The position numbers were made by a program, and so were the translations under genes. This document shows positions 1-8,890 of a stretch of 58,796 nt of DNA, in pieces; position 1 is the stretch's first letter; each line of letters begins with the position of its first letter. Under the pieces are notes generated by a model. It did not search any database and had not been told where the DNA came from. It worked only from the letters and a program-made list of their open reading frames with translations. The DNA is from Oscillospiraceae bacterium (lineage in GTDB: Bacteria; Bacillota; Clostridia; Oscillospirales; Oscillospiraceae), in contig CADARY010000035.1 of the NCBI GenBank assembly GCA_902790375.1, forward strand, positions 1-58,796, read 5' to 3'.

Positions 1-1477
1 TGCTTGCGCGGGTGGGCTTGGTGCTGGACAGGGTGAGATCTATGCCGTGTATTTTGATCTGATCCTCAGGTATACCCTTGCCACCGTTGGCGTCGTAGGC
101 TATCCTGTAGGTAGCGGTTGCGGGATCATAGTCGGTTCCGGAGATCACATAGGACGCAAAGAGAGGATCATAACTATTGCGCGTTTCGTCGAACTCGTCG
201 CCGAGCTCGCTGATCCCAGAATCATCTGTATGGTTGATCAGCCACCAGTCACTGCCGCGCAGGAAATAATACGGCAGCCAGCCGTCAGGGGCAGGTCTCC
301 CGTTTTTCTTATAGGGCTCCATCCTGTTAGAGTCCCAGGTAGAGTCAAGGTAATACCAGCGCCCGTTTAGATTGACAATGTCCCAGCCGTGATTCATAGT
401 TACAGAACTGACAACACGTGCGTCAAGCCCGGCCGCAAGGCACAGGCGATAGACGGCTGTGGCAAAGCCCTGACACACGGAATTATGCTCGATCAGCGTG
501 TGATAGCTGCTGTGTCGGCTATAGGTGTGATCATAATCGACATTTTCATACAGGTACTGATGAATAGACAGGATCTTGTCATAGTCGCTCTTGCTTCTCA
601 GCCCAAGCGTGCTGACAAGCTCGTTTACCTTGGCGGCGGTCTGCGCCTCCTGTGCGGCGTTGGATTGGTAGATCGTGGAAAATGCTATCACATGATAATA
701 GCTTCCCCGATTGTTATCGTATTTGTTGTATGATCCGCTGCATTCCCAGCTTTTTCTTTCCCAAGCAAGCGTGTCTCCTTCACATTGATCCCCTGTGTGT
801 CTTAATGCGCCGTTATAAATGGTGTCAACTGCATCATAAAAGTCATCCGGCGTCCATACTGTTTTTCCTGTGTAAACTATAACAGAGACAGAATCCTGAC
901 GCTGACGAAGCGCATTGCGCAAGGTTATGGCACCGGCTTCAATCTCATCTTCTGGACTTTGAAAGGCAGTCGAATAGTCAATGCTGAGTCCGCCGGAAGA
1001 GCCGGCGTTTTCCGCAATAAGTCTGTCCGCGACGCGGTCAAACTCGGCCTGCAGCGCCTGCTCATGAAAAGCCAGGTCGTCCTCGTCAAATTCATCTGCG
1101 TAAAAGGGGTTAACGAAGACCTGCCCATCCATTCTATGCTCGGAAAAAGCATTGAATGAAAGCGGGATCTCCTGCGGTTCGTCACCGACGAAAAAGCTGT
1201 CCTCATAATCGGGGAAGATGTCCAGGTCATCGTGATAGACGGCGCGATATTCGCCGGGGAGCAGCAGATAGCCGTAGACATCACCGGTCTCGACAGGTTC
1301 CACTGCATTGCCGTCGGCATCCAGGACCTTGAAGCCGATGAGGTCATATCCCTTTTCATTGATGAACCGAACTGAAACACCCGCCTGCTCCTCCGCGGCG
1401 AAGACGCCGGGAGCCAGTACCAAAAGCAGAGCAAGGCAGATCATCATCGCAAGGGCAAAGCGATGTCTGGTCTTCAT
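1..1477 (-). CDS. Secreted transglutaminase-like protein with InlB-type repeat (3' end beyond window)
   Basis: The frame is open from the ATG at 1477 to the window edge (about 492 codons), so the C-terminus is missing. Residues 1-28 form a Sec signal peptide (MKTRHRF, then a hydrophobic core ending GVFAAE). The middle carries a transglutaminase-like core with the expected triad: Cys335 in VCQGFATAVYRL, His363 in MNHGWD and Asp378 in YYLDSTWD. Near residue 465 an InlB B-repeat-like module begins (YRIAYDANGGKG). The family contains secreted cysteine peptidases or cross-linkers; the substrate cannot be read here. The start has a GGAGG site (GGAGGAACAATC before ATG) and a strong promoter 50 bp upstream. 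It is probably a surface protein related in layout to the InlB-repeat protein at 16938. Confidence 0.85.
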   Translation of the reverse strand, partial: MKTRHRFALAMMICLALLLVLAPGVFAAEEQAGVSVRFINEKGYDLIGFKVLDADGNAVEPVETGDVYGYLLLPGEYRAVYHDDLDIFPDYEDSFFVGDEPQEIPLSFNAFSEHRMDGQVFVNPFYADEFDEDDLAFHEQALQAEFDRVADRLIAENAGSSGGLSIDYSTAFQSPEDEIEAGAITLRNALRQRQDSVSVIVYTGKTVWTPDDFYDAVDTIYNGALRHTGDQCEGDTLAWERKSWECSGSYNKYDNNRGSYYHVIAFSTIYQSNAAQEAQTAAKVNELVSTLGLRSKSDYDKILSIHQYLYENVDYDHTYSRHSSYHTLIEHNSVCQGFATAVYRLCLAAGLDARVVSSVTMNHGWDIVNLNGRWYYLDSTWDSNRMEPYKKNGRPAPDGWLPYYFLRGSDWWLINHTDDSGISELGDEFDETRNSYDPLFASYVISGTDYDPATATYRIAYDANGGKGIPEDQIKIHGIDLTLSSTKPTRAS

Positions 1478-1526
1478 GATTGTTCCTCCATTCATCATGA
1501 TATAATTAGTAGTATAAACCTTTTTT

Positions 1527-1555
1527 ACTATATCCTGCCTGAAATAATATGTCAA
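1527..1555 (-). promoter_or_regulatory. Sigma-A type promoter for the transglutaminase-like gene
   Basis: On the minus strand TTGACA (1555-1550) and TATAGT (1532-1527) are separated by exactly 17 bp. It lies about 50 bp upstream of the ATG at 1477. Confidence 0.8.
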
Positions 1556-1556
1556 C

Positions 1557-1584
1557 AAAAAAGCACGCCGAAGCGTGCTTTTTT
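1557..1584. terminator. Bidirectional Rho-independent terminator
   Basis: A perfect 12-bp stem (AAAAAAGCACGC / GCGTGCTTTTTT) with a CGAA loop gives a U-tract in both directions. On the minus strand it follows the enoate reductase gene, which ends at 1604. Confidence 0.9.
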
Positions 1585-1603
1585 GCTGTATCGCGTCAGG
1601 AAA

Positions 1604-3664
1604 CTATATCCTCATGCAGATGTCCCAGGCGCGCCAGATGACGGTGCGGAGGTTGCCGATGGCAACGCAGTCGCCGACTCTGTGGACATGGGCGCCCTTC
1701 TCGCCGACGGGGGCGGGGACGAAGCCGATGCCGTTGATGACGGCGTCGCACTCGCAGCGGATCGCCTCGGTCGGGGTCTTGATGATGCAGTAGCCGTCGC
1801 CGATCTCGGTGATGGTGCTGTGCAGGAAGACCGGGACGTTGTGGTATTCCATGGCGTCGCGCAGGAAGGAGGTGTTGGCAAGGCAGGTGGCCTGGGCCGC
1901 GACGAGGTCGTCGCCGTACTCGACGATGACGGGGTGCTTGCCGGCCAGAACGAGGTCGTATGCCGCCTCGCAGGAGGACTGGCCGCCGCCGAGGAAGACG
2001 ATTTTGTCGCCCTCGACCTTCTTCTCGCGCAGCAGCTCGCGGAAGGAGCGGGTCTTCTCAAAGCCCTTGATCTGGGGCATGGTTCTGGGGACGGAGCCGG
2101 TGCAGACAATGATCTCGTCAAAGCCGCGCCTGAGCGTGCCCAGATCGTTGACCTCGGTATTGAAGTGGATCTCAATGCCGGCCTTGGCGATCTCGCGCTT
2201 GTACCACTCGATGAGCTCCCTGTCGTTCTCCTTGAAGGTCATGGCGGAGGCCGTCAGGAACAGGCCGCCGAGCTGATCCTCCTTCTCGAAGATGACGGGG
2301 GTATGGCCGCGCTTTTTCAGGACCAGCGCGCACTCCATGCCGCCGACGCCGCCGCCGATGATCGCAACCTTCTTGGGCTTCTTGGTCGGGACGATCTTGT
2401 AGCGCTCCTGCTGCATGGTGGGCGGGTTCAGCGCGCAGCGGCCCAGGTGCAGCGAGTCGCCCAGGGACTGCATGTTCGCGGTGCCGTTGGCCTTGGAGAA
2501 GTTGAAGCAGCCGTTGTGGCAGCGGATGCAGGGACGGATGTCCTCCTCATGGCCGGTGCGGATCTTGGTGACCCAGTTCTCGTCGACCAGGTTCTGGCGG
2601 GCGATGGCCACGGCGTCCAGACGGCCGGCGGCGATCTCCTCAGCCGCCTTGACCGGGTCCATACGGCCGGCGCAGGCGACGGGGATGTCGATAAACTGAC
2701 GGATATGCTCGACATCGGCGAGGTTGCAGTTGTCGGGCATGTACTGTGGCGGATGGGCCCAGTACCAGGCATCGTAGGTGCCGTTGTCGCAGTTGAGGAA
2801 GGCGTAGCCGGCATCCTGCAGGATCCTGACGGCCTTCTCGGACTCGGCCATGTCGCGGCCGAACTCCTCAAACTCCTCATACGGCATCGCGCCCTTGCGC
2901 CAGCCCTTGGTGCAGGAGCGGACGGAGTAGCGCAGGGAGACGGGGAAGTCGCTGCCGGCCTGGCGGTGGATTTCCTGTACGATCTCGGTGGCGAAGCGCA
3001 GGCGGTTCTCGAGGCTGCCGCCGTACTGGTCGGTACGGAAGTTCATGTTCGCAATGGCGAACTGGTCAAGGTTGTAGCCCTCGTGCACGGCGTGGATCTC
3101 AACGCCGTCCACCCCGGCCTCGCGCAGCTTTTTGGCGGTGGCGCCGAAGTGCCAGACCATCTCCTGGATCTCTTCGATGGTGAAGGGACGGGAGTTGAGG
3201 TTATCGGCCCAGCGGTTGGGGGTGGCGGAGGCGGAGGCGCAGGCATACTGCACGTCCACAATGGGGCTTGCGAGCTTGTTTAAAAGGTCGCTTCTGGCAA
3301 GCGCGGCCATCCAGGGCGTGACAGCCATGGAGCGGCCGAAGCCGCCGGCGAGCTGGATGAAGAGCTTGCTGCCGGTCTTGTGATACTCGTCCATATAGGG
3401 CTTGAGCACGCGGTACATCTGGCGGTTGGAGTCCAGCCACTTTCTGCCCATGGTGTCGCGGATGACCTGCATGCCGGGCAGCACGAGACCGACGCCGTCC
3501 TTTGCGCGCTGGAGCAGGAAGTTTGCAGCCTCTTTGTCAAAGTGGGAAGGCTCCAGCCAGCCGAAGAGCGTGGTGCCGCCCATGGAGCACTGCACGATGC
3601 GGTTCGGGATCTCCACTTCGCCGATCTTGAACGGCGTAAACAGAGGTTCATATTTCGGATTCAT
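1604..3664 (-). CDS. NADH:flavin oxidoreductase / 2-enoate reductase family enzyme
   Basis: 686 residues with the full three-part plan of the enoate reductase / 2,4-dienoyl-CoA reductase family. An N-terminal old-yellow-enzyme TIM barrel binds FMN (IPNRIVQCSMGG, EIHAVHEGY, DQYGGSLENR). A [4Fe-4S] cluster is ligated by CIRCHNGC near residue 378 plus a downstream RCALNP cysteine. The C-terminal FAD/NAD half has dinucleotide motifs IGGGVGGMEC (about 433) and FLGGGQSSCE (about 555). Members reduce the C=C bond of alpha,beta-unsaturated acids, including aryl-acrylates (FldZ-type) and bile-acid intermediates (BaiH/BaiCD-type). The sequence alone does not fix the substrate. It has a good ribosome site (AAAGGAG) and lies 37 bp downstream of a small membrane-protein gene, probably in one transcript. 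Confidence 0.9.
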   Translation of the reverse strand: MNPKYEPLFTPFKIGEVEIPNRIVQCSMGGTTLFGWLEPSHFDKEAANFLLQRAKDGVGLVLPGMQVIRDTMGRKWLDSNRQMYRVLKPYMDEYHKTGSKLFIQLAGGFGRSMAVTPWMAALARSDLLNKLASPIVDVQYACASASATPNRWADNLNSRPFTIEEIQEMVWHFGATAKKLREAGVDGVEIHAVHEGYNLDQFAIANMNFRTDQYGGSLENRLRFATEIVQEIHRQAGSDFPVSLRYSVRSCTKGWRKGAMPYEEFEEFGRDMAESEKAVRILQDAGYAFLNCDNGTYDAWYWAHPPQYMPDNCNLADVEHIRQFIDIPVACAGRMDPVKAAEEIAAGRLDAVAIARQNLVDENWVTKIRTGHEEDIRPCIRCHNGCFNFSKANGTANMQSLGDSLHLGRCALNPPTMQQERYKIVPTKKPKKVAIIGGGVGGMECALVLKKRGHTPVIFEKEDQLGGLFLTASAMTFKENDRELIEWYKREIAKAGIEIHFNTEVNDLGTLRRGFDEIIVCTGSVPRTMPQIKGFEKTRSFRELLREKKVEGDKIVFLGGGQSSCEAAYDLVLAGKHPVIVEYGDDLVAAQATCLANTSFLRDAMEYHNVPVFLHSTITEIGDGYCIIKTPTEAIRCECDAVINGIGFVPAPVGEKGAHVHRVGDCVAIGNLRTVIWRAWDICMRI

Positions 3665-3701
3665 TGAATTACTCCTTTACCATTTTTTGTTCCGTTGCGG
3701 A

Positions 3702-3920
3702 TTACGGAAGCAGCGCTCTGATGAACTCGACAGGCCAGCCCAGCAGATCCCCCACCAGGCGCACCTTGTCCAGAATGTTCAGGTAGTTGTCTTCTCCGAG
3801 GATGTCAAACAGCGACTCCTGCGTCTTGGCGGTGTTCAGCAGTTTGTACAGGCCGTAGCCCACTGCGCAGAGGATCACGCCGACCACGATTTTTTTCAGT
3901 TTTCTAAAAAAACCAAACAT
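3702..3920 (-). CDS. 72-residue membrane-anchored small protein
   Basis: Starts at the ATG at 3920 behind AGGAGGAAACTATCAT; the longer upstream frame lacks a ribosome site and overlaps the promoter. The protein begins with a basic stretch (MFGFFRKLKK), followed by one hydrophobic segment (IVVGVILCAVGYGLYKLL, residues 11-28) and a soluble tail (TAKTQESLFDILGEDNY and onward). I do not recognise a family. It is the first gene of the transcript that continues into the enoate reductase, so an accessory or anchoring role is possible but unproven. Confidence 0.65.
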   Translation of the reverse strand: MFGFFRKLKKIVVGVILCAVGYGLYKLLNTAKTQESLFDILGEDNYLNILDKVRLVGDLLGWPVEFIRALLP

Positions 3921-3977
3921 ATGATAGTTTCCTCCTGCCATGATATTTGATGGTTTTTGCCGCATTACGCTGTGAAT

Positions 3978-4006
3978 ATTATACTGATTATCCCCCTCTG
4001 CGTCAA
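3978..4006 (-). promoter_or_regulatory. Promoter of the small protein-enoate reductase operon
   Basis: On the minus strand TTGACG (4006-4001), a 17-bp spacer and a perfect TATAAT (3983-3978), 58 bp upstream of the ATG at 3920. Confidence 0.8.
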
Positions 4007-4093
4007 TCCCTTTTCTGACGATTTGAACAACTCGCGGGAAACTGTAAGCATCCCGGCGCGCCCGCGCAGCGTGAAAAAATGCCGGGCTTCCCC

Positions 4094-4122
4094 TGTACAA
4101 GAGTGGGAAAAGCTGTTATAAT
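4094..4122 (+). promoter_or_regulatory. Promoter of the nucleotidyltransferase gene
   Basis: TGTACA (4094-4099), 17 bp, then perfect TATAAT (4117-4122), 37 bp before the ATG at 4160. Confidence 0.65.
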
Positions 4123-4159
4123 CGGAAAGCTGATTGAATAAAAAACGCGAGGTGTACTT

Positions 4160-5068
4160 ATGCGGGAACCGACACTTGTGATTCTGGCTGCCGGGATGGG
4201 CAGCCGCTTCGGCGGTCTCAAGCAGATCATGGCCGTCGACGATTTCGGACACGCGATCATCGACTTTTCTCTGTATGACGCTTACCGCGCGGGCTTCCGG
4301 CGCGTCGCCTTCATCATCAAAAAGGAGATCGAGGCGGATTTCAAGGCCGCCGTGGGCTGCCGCGCGGAGAAATATTTTGACGTGCAGTACGTCTTTCAGA
4401 GCATCGACCGGCTGCCGGAGGGCTATGCCCTGCCGGAAGGGCGCGTCAAGCCCTGGGGCACGGGGCATGCGGTGCTCTGCTGCCGCGGCATCGTGGACGG
4501 GCCCTTCGCCGTCATCAACGCCGACGACTTTTACGGTCCGGGCGCCTACCGGGCGCTGTATGACTTTCTCGCCGCCGACCGGCCGGCGAACGAACACGCC
4601 ATGGTCGCCTACCTCCTGCGCAACACCGTCACGGAAAACGGCTACGTCTCCCGCGGCATCTGCCAGGTGGAGGACGGCCTGCTGAGCGACGTGGTGGAGC
4701 GCGTACATATTGAAAAGCGCGGCGAGGACGCGGCCTACACCGAGGACGGCGAGCACTGGGTGAGCCTGCCGGGGGACACGCAGGTCTCCATGAACTGCTG
4801 GGCCTTCGGGCCTGCGATGCTCGACGAGCTGTATGCGCGCTTCCCGAAATGGCTGGACGAGAATCTCCCGGTCAACCCCCTGAAGGCCGAATACTTCCTG
4901 CCCTTTGTGGCCAACGCCTGCATTCAGGACGGCAGCGCCGCGGTGCGGGTGCTCCCCTGCCATGAGCAGTGGTACGGCATGACCTACAAGGAGGATCTGC
5001 AGAGCGTGAGCGCGGCGCTCAAGCGCATGCGCGAGCAGGGCGTCTACCCCGAAAAGCTGCTGGACTGA
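4160..5068 (+). CDS. Sugar-phosphate nucleotidyltransferase (NTP_transferase family)
   Basis: 302 residues. The N-terminus carries the pyrophosphorylase signature LAAGMGSRFGGLKQ (residues 9-22), which binds the nucleotide triphosphate. FAVINADDFYG (about 115-125) supplies the metal-binding aspartate. The family transfers a nucleotidyl group to a sugar 1-phosphate to make activated sugars for surface polysaccharides. The protein diverges from GalU and RmlA, so the sugar is uncertain. The ribosome site is GAGGTG. The adjacent galE suggests a shared role in UDP-sugar supply, but the two genes are separated by a palindromic repeat and may be transcribed apart. Confidence 0.85.
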   Translation: MREPTLVILAAGMGSRFGGLKQIMAVDDFGHAIIDFSLYDAYRAGFRRVAFIIKKEIEADFKAAVGCRAEKYFDVQYVFQSIDRLPEGYALPEGRVKPWGTGHAVLCCRGIVDGPFAVINADDFYGPGAYRALYDFLAADRPANEHAMVAYLLRNTVTENGYVSRGICQVEDGLLSDVVERVHIEKRGEDAAYTEDGEHWVSLPGDTQVSMNCWAFGPAMLDELYARFPKWLDENLPVNPLKAEYFLPFVANACIQDGSAAVRVLPCHEQWYGMTYKEDLQSVSAALKRMREQGVYPEKLLD

Positions 5069-5078
5069 ACCTTCGGGC

Positions 5079-5162
5079 CGTAGGGGTCGATCCCCAGATC
5101 GACCCTTCCCCGGCTTTTTCAAAGCGTGAACCTTCGGGCTGATGAGGGCATCAGCCCCTACG
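5079..5162. repeat. CGTAGGGG palindromic intergenic element, copy A
   Basis: Starts CGTAGGGG and ends CCCCTACG. It holds two hairpins, GGTCGAT-CCCCAG-ATCGACC and GGCTGAT-GAGGGC-ATCAGCC. The same ends and hairpin type recur at 6284, 12916, 14645, 16702 and 30375. Confidence 0.85.
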
Positions 5163-5221
5163 AATACTCTTTCAATCAGCCCCTGCAAAATAATTAAAAT
5201 TCTGAGAGGAGAACCTTTAAC

Positions 5222-6241
5222 ATGAATGTCCTTGTCACCGGCGGCGCCGGATATATCGGCAGCCATACCTGCGTGGAGCTTTTGAACCGCGGCTACGGCG
5301 TGGTCGTCATCGACAACCTCGTCAACTCCAGCCCCAGGGCGATCGAGCGCGTGGAGCAGATCACCGGCAAAAAGGTAGCCTTCTACGAGAACGACGTGCG
5401 CGACCGGGCGGCCCTCGACCGCATCTTCGAAACGCACCACATCGACTGCGCCATTCACTTCGCGGGCCTCAAGGCTGTGGGCGAATCGGTGGCGATGCCG
5501 CTGGAATACTACGACAACAACCTCTTTTCCACCGTCCGCCTGTGCGAGGCCATGCGCGACCACGGCGTGAAGGACATCGTCTTCTCCTCCTCCGCCACGG
5601 TCTACTCCGGCGACAACGAGGTGCCGCTCAAAGAGACCAGCAAGACCGGCAACTGCACCAACCCCTACGGCTGGACCAAGTACATGTCCGAGCAGATCCT
5701 GCGCGACACCGCCAAGGCGGTGGACGATTTCTCCGTCTCCCTCCTGCGCTACTTCAACCCCATCGGCGCGCACGCGAGCGGCCTGATCGGCGAGGACCCG
5801 CGCGGCATTCCGAATAACCTCATGCCCTTCATCGCCCAGGTCGCCGTGGGCCGCCGCGACCACCTGAACGTGTTCGGCAACGACTACGACACGCCCGACG
5901 GCACCGGTGTGCGCGACTATATCCATGTGGTGGATCTGGCCCGCGGCCACGTCTGCGCCATCGAGTACATGATGAAGCACCGGGGCGAGAATGTCTTCAA
6001 CCTCGGCACGGGCGTCGGCTACAGCGTGCTGGACATGGTGCACGCCTTTGAGCGCGTCACCGGCGTGAAGATCCCCTATGAGATCGTGGACCGCCGCCCC
6101 GGCGACCTGGCCACGGTCTACTCGAGCCCCGACAAGAGCGCGCAGCTGCTCGGCTGGAAGGCGCAGTACAACCTCGACGACATGTGCCGCGACACCTGGG
6201 CCTGGCAGTCCAAAAACCCCATGGGCTACGCGACAGTGTAA
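5222..6241 (+). CDS. galE: UDP-glucose 4-epimerase
   Basis: 339 residues, the usual GalE length. The Rossmann NAD site is VTGGAGYIGSHT (residues 5-16). The catalytic pattern is complete: SSSATVY for the serine/threonine and YGWTKYMSE for the Tyr-X3-Lys pair. It interconverts UDP-glucose and UDP-galactose in the cytoplasm, serving galactose use and surface glycan synthesis. The start is set by GAGAGGAGAACCTTTAAC before the ATG. The preceding nucleotidyltransferase gene points the same way. Confidence 0.95.
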   Translation: MNVLVTGGAGYIGSHTCVELLNRGYGVVVIDNLVNSSPRAIERVEQITGKKVAFYENDVRDRAALDRIFETHHIDCAIHFAGLKAVGESVAMPLEYYDNNLFSTVRLCEAMRDHGVKDIVFSSSATVYSGDNEVPLKETSKTGNCTNPYGWTKYMSEQILRDTAKAVDDFSVSLLRYFNPIGAHASGLIGEDPRGIPNNLMPFIAQVAVGRRDHLNVFGNDYDTPDGTGVRDYIHVVDLARGHVCAIEYMMKHRGENVFNLGTGVGYSVLDMVHAFERVTGVKIPYEIVDRRPGDLATVYSSPDKSAQLLGWKAQYNLDDMCRDTWAWQSKNPMGYATV

Positions 6242-6249
6242 AACAAAAA

Positions 6250-6387
6250 GGCGTTGTCTCAAAACGTATATGCATGCAAAACCGTAGGGGTCGATCCCCA
6301 GATCGACCCGCCGAAAAACGCAGAATGCTGCAAAACGGCGGGCCGATGAGGGTTTATGCAGGGATTGCTTTGTTTTGAGACAGCCCC
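6250..6387. repeat. Nested palindromic element, copy B (TGTCTCAAAA outer arms)
   Basis: Outer inverted arms GGCGTTGTCTCAAAAC (6250) and GTTTTGAGACAGCCCC (6372-6387) enclose a CGTAGGGGTCGAT hairpin unit (from 6283) whose right half has decayed. The outer arms with flanking A and T tracts can fold into a long terminator-like hairpin between convergent galE and gpmI. Copy C at 12882 has the same outer arms. Confidence 0.75.
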
Positions 6388-6398
6388 TTTTTAACAGG

Positions 6399-7874
6399 TT
6401 ATAACGACCAGCGGATGAGGCTCTCGCCGGTCATTTCCTTCGGCTGCTTGAGGCCCATGATCTGCAGGATCGTGGGGGCGATGTCCGCCAGGCGGCCGGG
6501 CTTGAGGGTGATGCCCTTTTCGCACACGGCGAAGGGGACGGGATTCGTGGTGTGGGCGGTATTGACCTTGCCGGTATGCTCGTCAAACATGCAGTCGGCA
6601 TTGCCGTGGTCGGCCGTGACCAGCAGGACCGTGTCGGGGTGTTTGCCGACCTCCTCCACGATGCGGCCGATGCAGGTGTCCACCGTCTGGACGGCCTTGA
6701 CGGCGGCATCCATGACGCCGGTGTGGCCCACCATGTCGCAGTTTGCGAAGTTGCAGACGATCAGGCCGTACTCGTCGGAGGCGATGGCCTCGACCACCTT
6801 GTCGCAGACCTTGAAGGCGCTCATCTCGGGGATGAGGTCGTAGGTCGGGTACTCCTTCGGGGAGGGGACGAGGCAGCGCACCTCGCCCTCGGTCTCCTTC
6901 TCAACGCCGCCGTTGAAGAAGAAGGTGACGTGGGCGTACTTCTCGGTCTCGGCCACGCGGAACTGCTTATAGCCCAGGGCGCTCACATAGTCGCCGAGGG
7001 TGTTTTCAATGACCTCGGGCGGGTAGGCGATGGGCAGGGGCAGGGCCTCGTCGTACTGCGCGGTGCAGACATAGCTGAGGGGGAAGACCGTCTTCTTGCG
7101 GGCAAAGCCGTCGAAGCTCTCGAGGTTCAGCGCCCAGGTCATCTCTCTGGCGCGGTCGGGGCGGAAGTTCATGAAGATGACGCTGTCGCCCTGGTTGATC
7201 CGGCCGTCGGCGCAGCAGACCACGGGTTCGACAAACTCATCGGTCTTGTCGTTTGCGTAGCTTGCCTCGACGGCGTGGACGGGATCGGGGTCCTGGATGC
7301 CCTCGCCGCAGACGATGGCGTTGTAGCCCTTCTCCACGCGGTCCCAGCGCTTGTCGCGGTCCATGCCCCAGAAGCGGCCCTGGACGGTGGCGATCTTGCC
7401 GCTGGTGGGCGGCACGTCGCGTCCGTCAAGGAAGCAGTGGACGTAGACCTTCTCCACGCCGTGCTGCTTTGCCATGTCGAGCATGGCGAAGACATGGGTC
7501 AGGTGGCTGTGCACGCCGCCGTCGGACATGAGGCCCATGATGTGCAGGGCATGGCCGCCGGCCTTGGCGTCCTCAATGGCTTTGAGGTAGACGGGGTTCT
7601 GGAAGAACTTGCCGTTTTTGATCTCCTGGGTCATCTTCGGCAGGATCTGGAAGACGACGCGGCCCGCGCCCATGTTGGTGTGGCCGACCTCGGAGTTGCC
7701 CATCTGCCCCTCGGGCAGGCCCACGTCGAGCCCGGAGGCCTGCAGGGCGGTATGGGGATTCTCGGCAAAGAGCTTGTCAAGGTTAGGGGTTTCGGCAACA
7801 TAGATGGCGTTGCCGGGGGAGGGAGCGGCCAGTCCGTAGCCGTCCATAATGATCAGGACTGCTTTTTTGCTCAT
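6399..7874 (-). CDS. gpmI: 2,3-bisphosphoglycerate-independent phosphoglycerate mutase
   Basis: 491 residues, slightly short for the roughly 510-residue family. The metal site Asp11 lies in IIMDGYGL and the catalytic Ser61 in GQMGNSEVGHTNMGAG. The alkaline-phosphatase-like half has VTADHGNADCM near the C-terminus. It converts 3-phosphoglycerate to 2-phosphoglycerate in glycolysis, using Mn. It is last in the minus-strand series pgk-tpiA-gpmI, separated from tpiA by about 210 bp of hairpin-rich DNA, so its expression may be set separately. Ribosome site GTAAGGAGC. Confidence 0.96.
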   Translation of the reverse strand: MSKKAVLIIMDGYGLAAPSPGNAIYVAETPNLDKLFAENPHTALQASGLDVGLPEGQMGNSEVGHTNMGAGRVVFQILPKMTQEIKNGKFFQNPVYLKAIEDAKAGGHALHIMGLMSDGGVHSHLTHVFAMLDMAKQHGVEKVYVHCFLDGRDVPPTSGKIATVQGRFWGMDRDKRWDRVEKGYNAIVCGEGIQDPDPVHAVEASYANDKTDEFVEPVVCCADGRINQGDSVIFMNFRPDRAREMTWALNLESFDGFARKKTVFPLSYVCTAQYDEALPLPIAYPPEVIENTLGDYVSALGYKQFRVAETEKYAHVTFFFNGGVEKETEGEVRCLVPSPKEYPTYDLIPEMSAFKVCDKVVEAIASDEYGLIVCNFANCDMVGHTGVMDAAVKAVQTVDTCIGRIVEEVGKHPDTVLLVTADHGNADCMFDEHTGKVNTAHTTNPVPFAVCEKGITLKPGRLADIAPTILQIMGLKQPKEMTGESLIRWSL

Positions 7875-7940
7875 TGTATAAGCTCCTTACTATTCTCCTG
7901 ATAAGCTGTTCAGCACCAGGCAGATTTTGAATTAAAAAAT

Positions 7941-8080
7941 GTATTTGCCGTAGCTTTGCCACGGCAAATACACCATAAGCCGAGCTAAGCGAGGCCTCGC
8001 GCCGACCAAACGCGGCGTATCACGCTTCGCCGCGTGCGATAAGCGCGAGTATCTCAATTGCGAACCTTGTTCGCAATTGA
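7941..8080. other. Hairpin-rich spacer between tpiA and gpmI
   Basis: The 212-bp gap holds three strong stems. They are GTATTTGCCGT/ACGGCAAATAC (7941-7971), a nested CTCGCGC/GCGCGAG (7996-8049) with inner CGCGGCG/CGCCGCG, and TCAATTGCGAA/TTCGCAATTGA (8054-8080). None is followed by a clear U-tract on the minus strand. It may be a processing or attenuation region or an unrelated repeat. No ORF is visible. Confidence 0.6.
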
Positions 8081-8086
8081 ATGGCT

Positions 8087-8860
8087 TTACTCCTGATCGG
8101 TGGCCTTGATGATGGCGGCGAAGTCAACGGGCTTGAGGGAAGCGCCGCCGATGAGGCCGCCGTCGATGTCGGGCTGGGCCAGAAGCTCGGCCGCGTTCTT
8201 GGCGTTCATGCTGCCGCCGTAGAGGATGCTGACAGCGCGGGCCGGACGGGCGCCGTAGATGCCGCGGATGACGGCGCGGATGCCCTCGCAGACCTCCTGC
8301 GCCTGCTCGGCCGTGGCGGTCTTGCCGGTGCCGATGGCCCAGATGGGCTCGTAGGCGATGATGCAGCGGCGCAGCTTGGTGGCGTCGATGCCGCTGAGGG
8401 CGGCCTTGACCTGGTAGGCGACATACTCCATGGTCAGGTCCATCTCGCGCTGCTCAAGGCTCTCGCCCACGCAGATGATGGGGATGATGCCCTTTTCGAT
8501 GAGGGCCTTGGCCTTGGCGTTGACAAGCATGTCGTCCTCGCCGTGGTACTGACGGCGCTCGGAGTGGCCGACGATGCAGTACTTGGCGCCGATGTCGGCA
8601 AGCTGGCTGGCAGAGACCTCGCCGGTGTAAGCGCCCTTCTCGTACTTCGAGACATCCTCGCCGCCGGCGGCGACCTTGCAGTCCTTGCCGGCCTTGATCA
8701 TGGCGGGGATCATCACGGCGGGAGTGCACAGGACCATCTCGCAGGTGCGGGTCTTGGGCAGGTTCTCCTTCAGCGCTTCCATGAAGGGCTTGATTTCGGA
8801 CGCCAGCATGTTCATTTTCCAGTTGCCGGCGATAACGGTCTTACGGTATTTTCTGTTCAT
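8087..8860 (-). CDS. tpiA: Triosephosphate isomerase
   Basis: 257 residues from the ATG at 8860, chosen over an upstream TTG because AAAGGA sits at proper spacing. Catalytic positions are visible: Lys in AGNWKMN, His in IVGHSERR and Glu in IAYEPIWAIGTGKTA; the phosphate-binding YGGSM is near the C-terminus. It interconverts dihydroxyacetone phosphate and glyceraldehyde 3-phosphate. The gene lies 30 bp after pgk on the same strand, as in many Firmicutes glycolytic operons. No gap gene is next to it here. Confidence 0.97.
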   Translation of the reverse strand: MNRKYRKTVIAGNWKMNMLASEIKPFMEALKENLPKTRTCEMVLCTPAVMIPAMIKAGKDCKVAAGGEDVSKYEKGAYTGEVSASQLADIGAKYCIVGHSERRQYHGEDDMLVNAKAKALIEKGIIPIICVGESLEQREMDLTMEYVAYQVKAALSGIDATKLRRCIIAYEPIWAIGTGKTATAEQAQEVCEGIRAVIRGIYGARPARAVSILYGGSMNAKNAAELLAQPDIDGGLIGGASLKPVDFAAIIKATDQE

Positions 8861-8890
8861 AGGTATCAAATCCTTTCCCGATGCTCTGTA

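Noticed and set aside
1463-3283. 606-codon plus-strand open frame opposite the enoate reductase
   Set aside because: Composition is a low-complexity mirror of the GC-rich gene (Asp/Gly/Val/Leu runs) and has no motifs or ribosome site; the minus strand shows clear FMN, Fe-S and FAD motifs.
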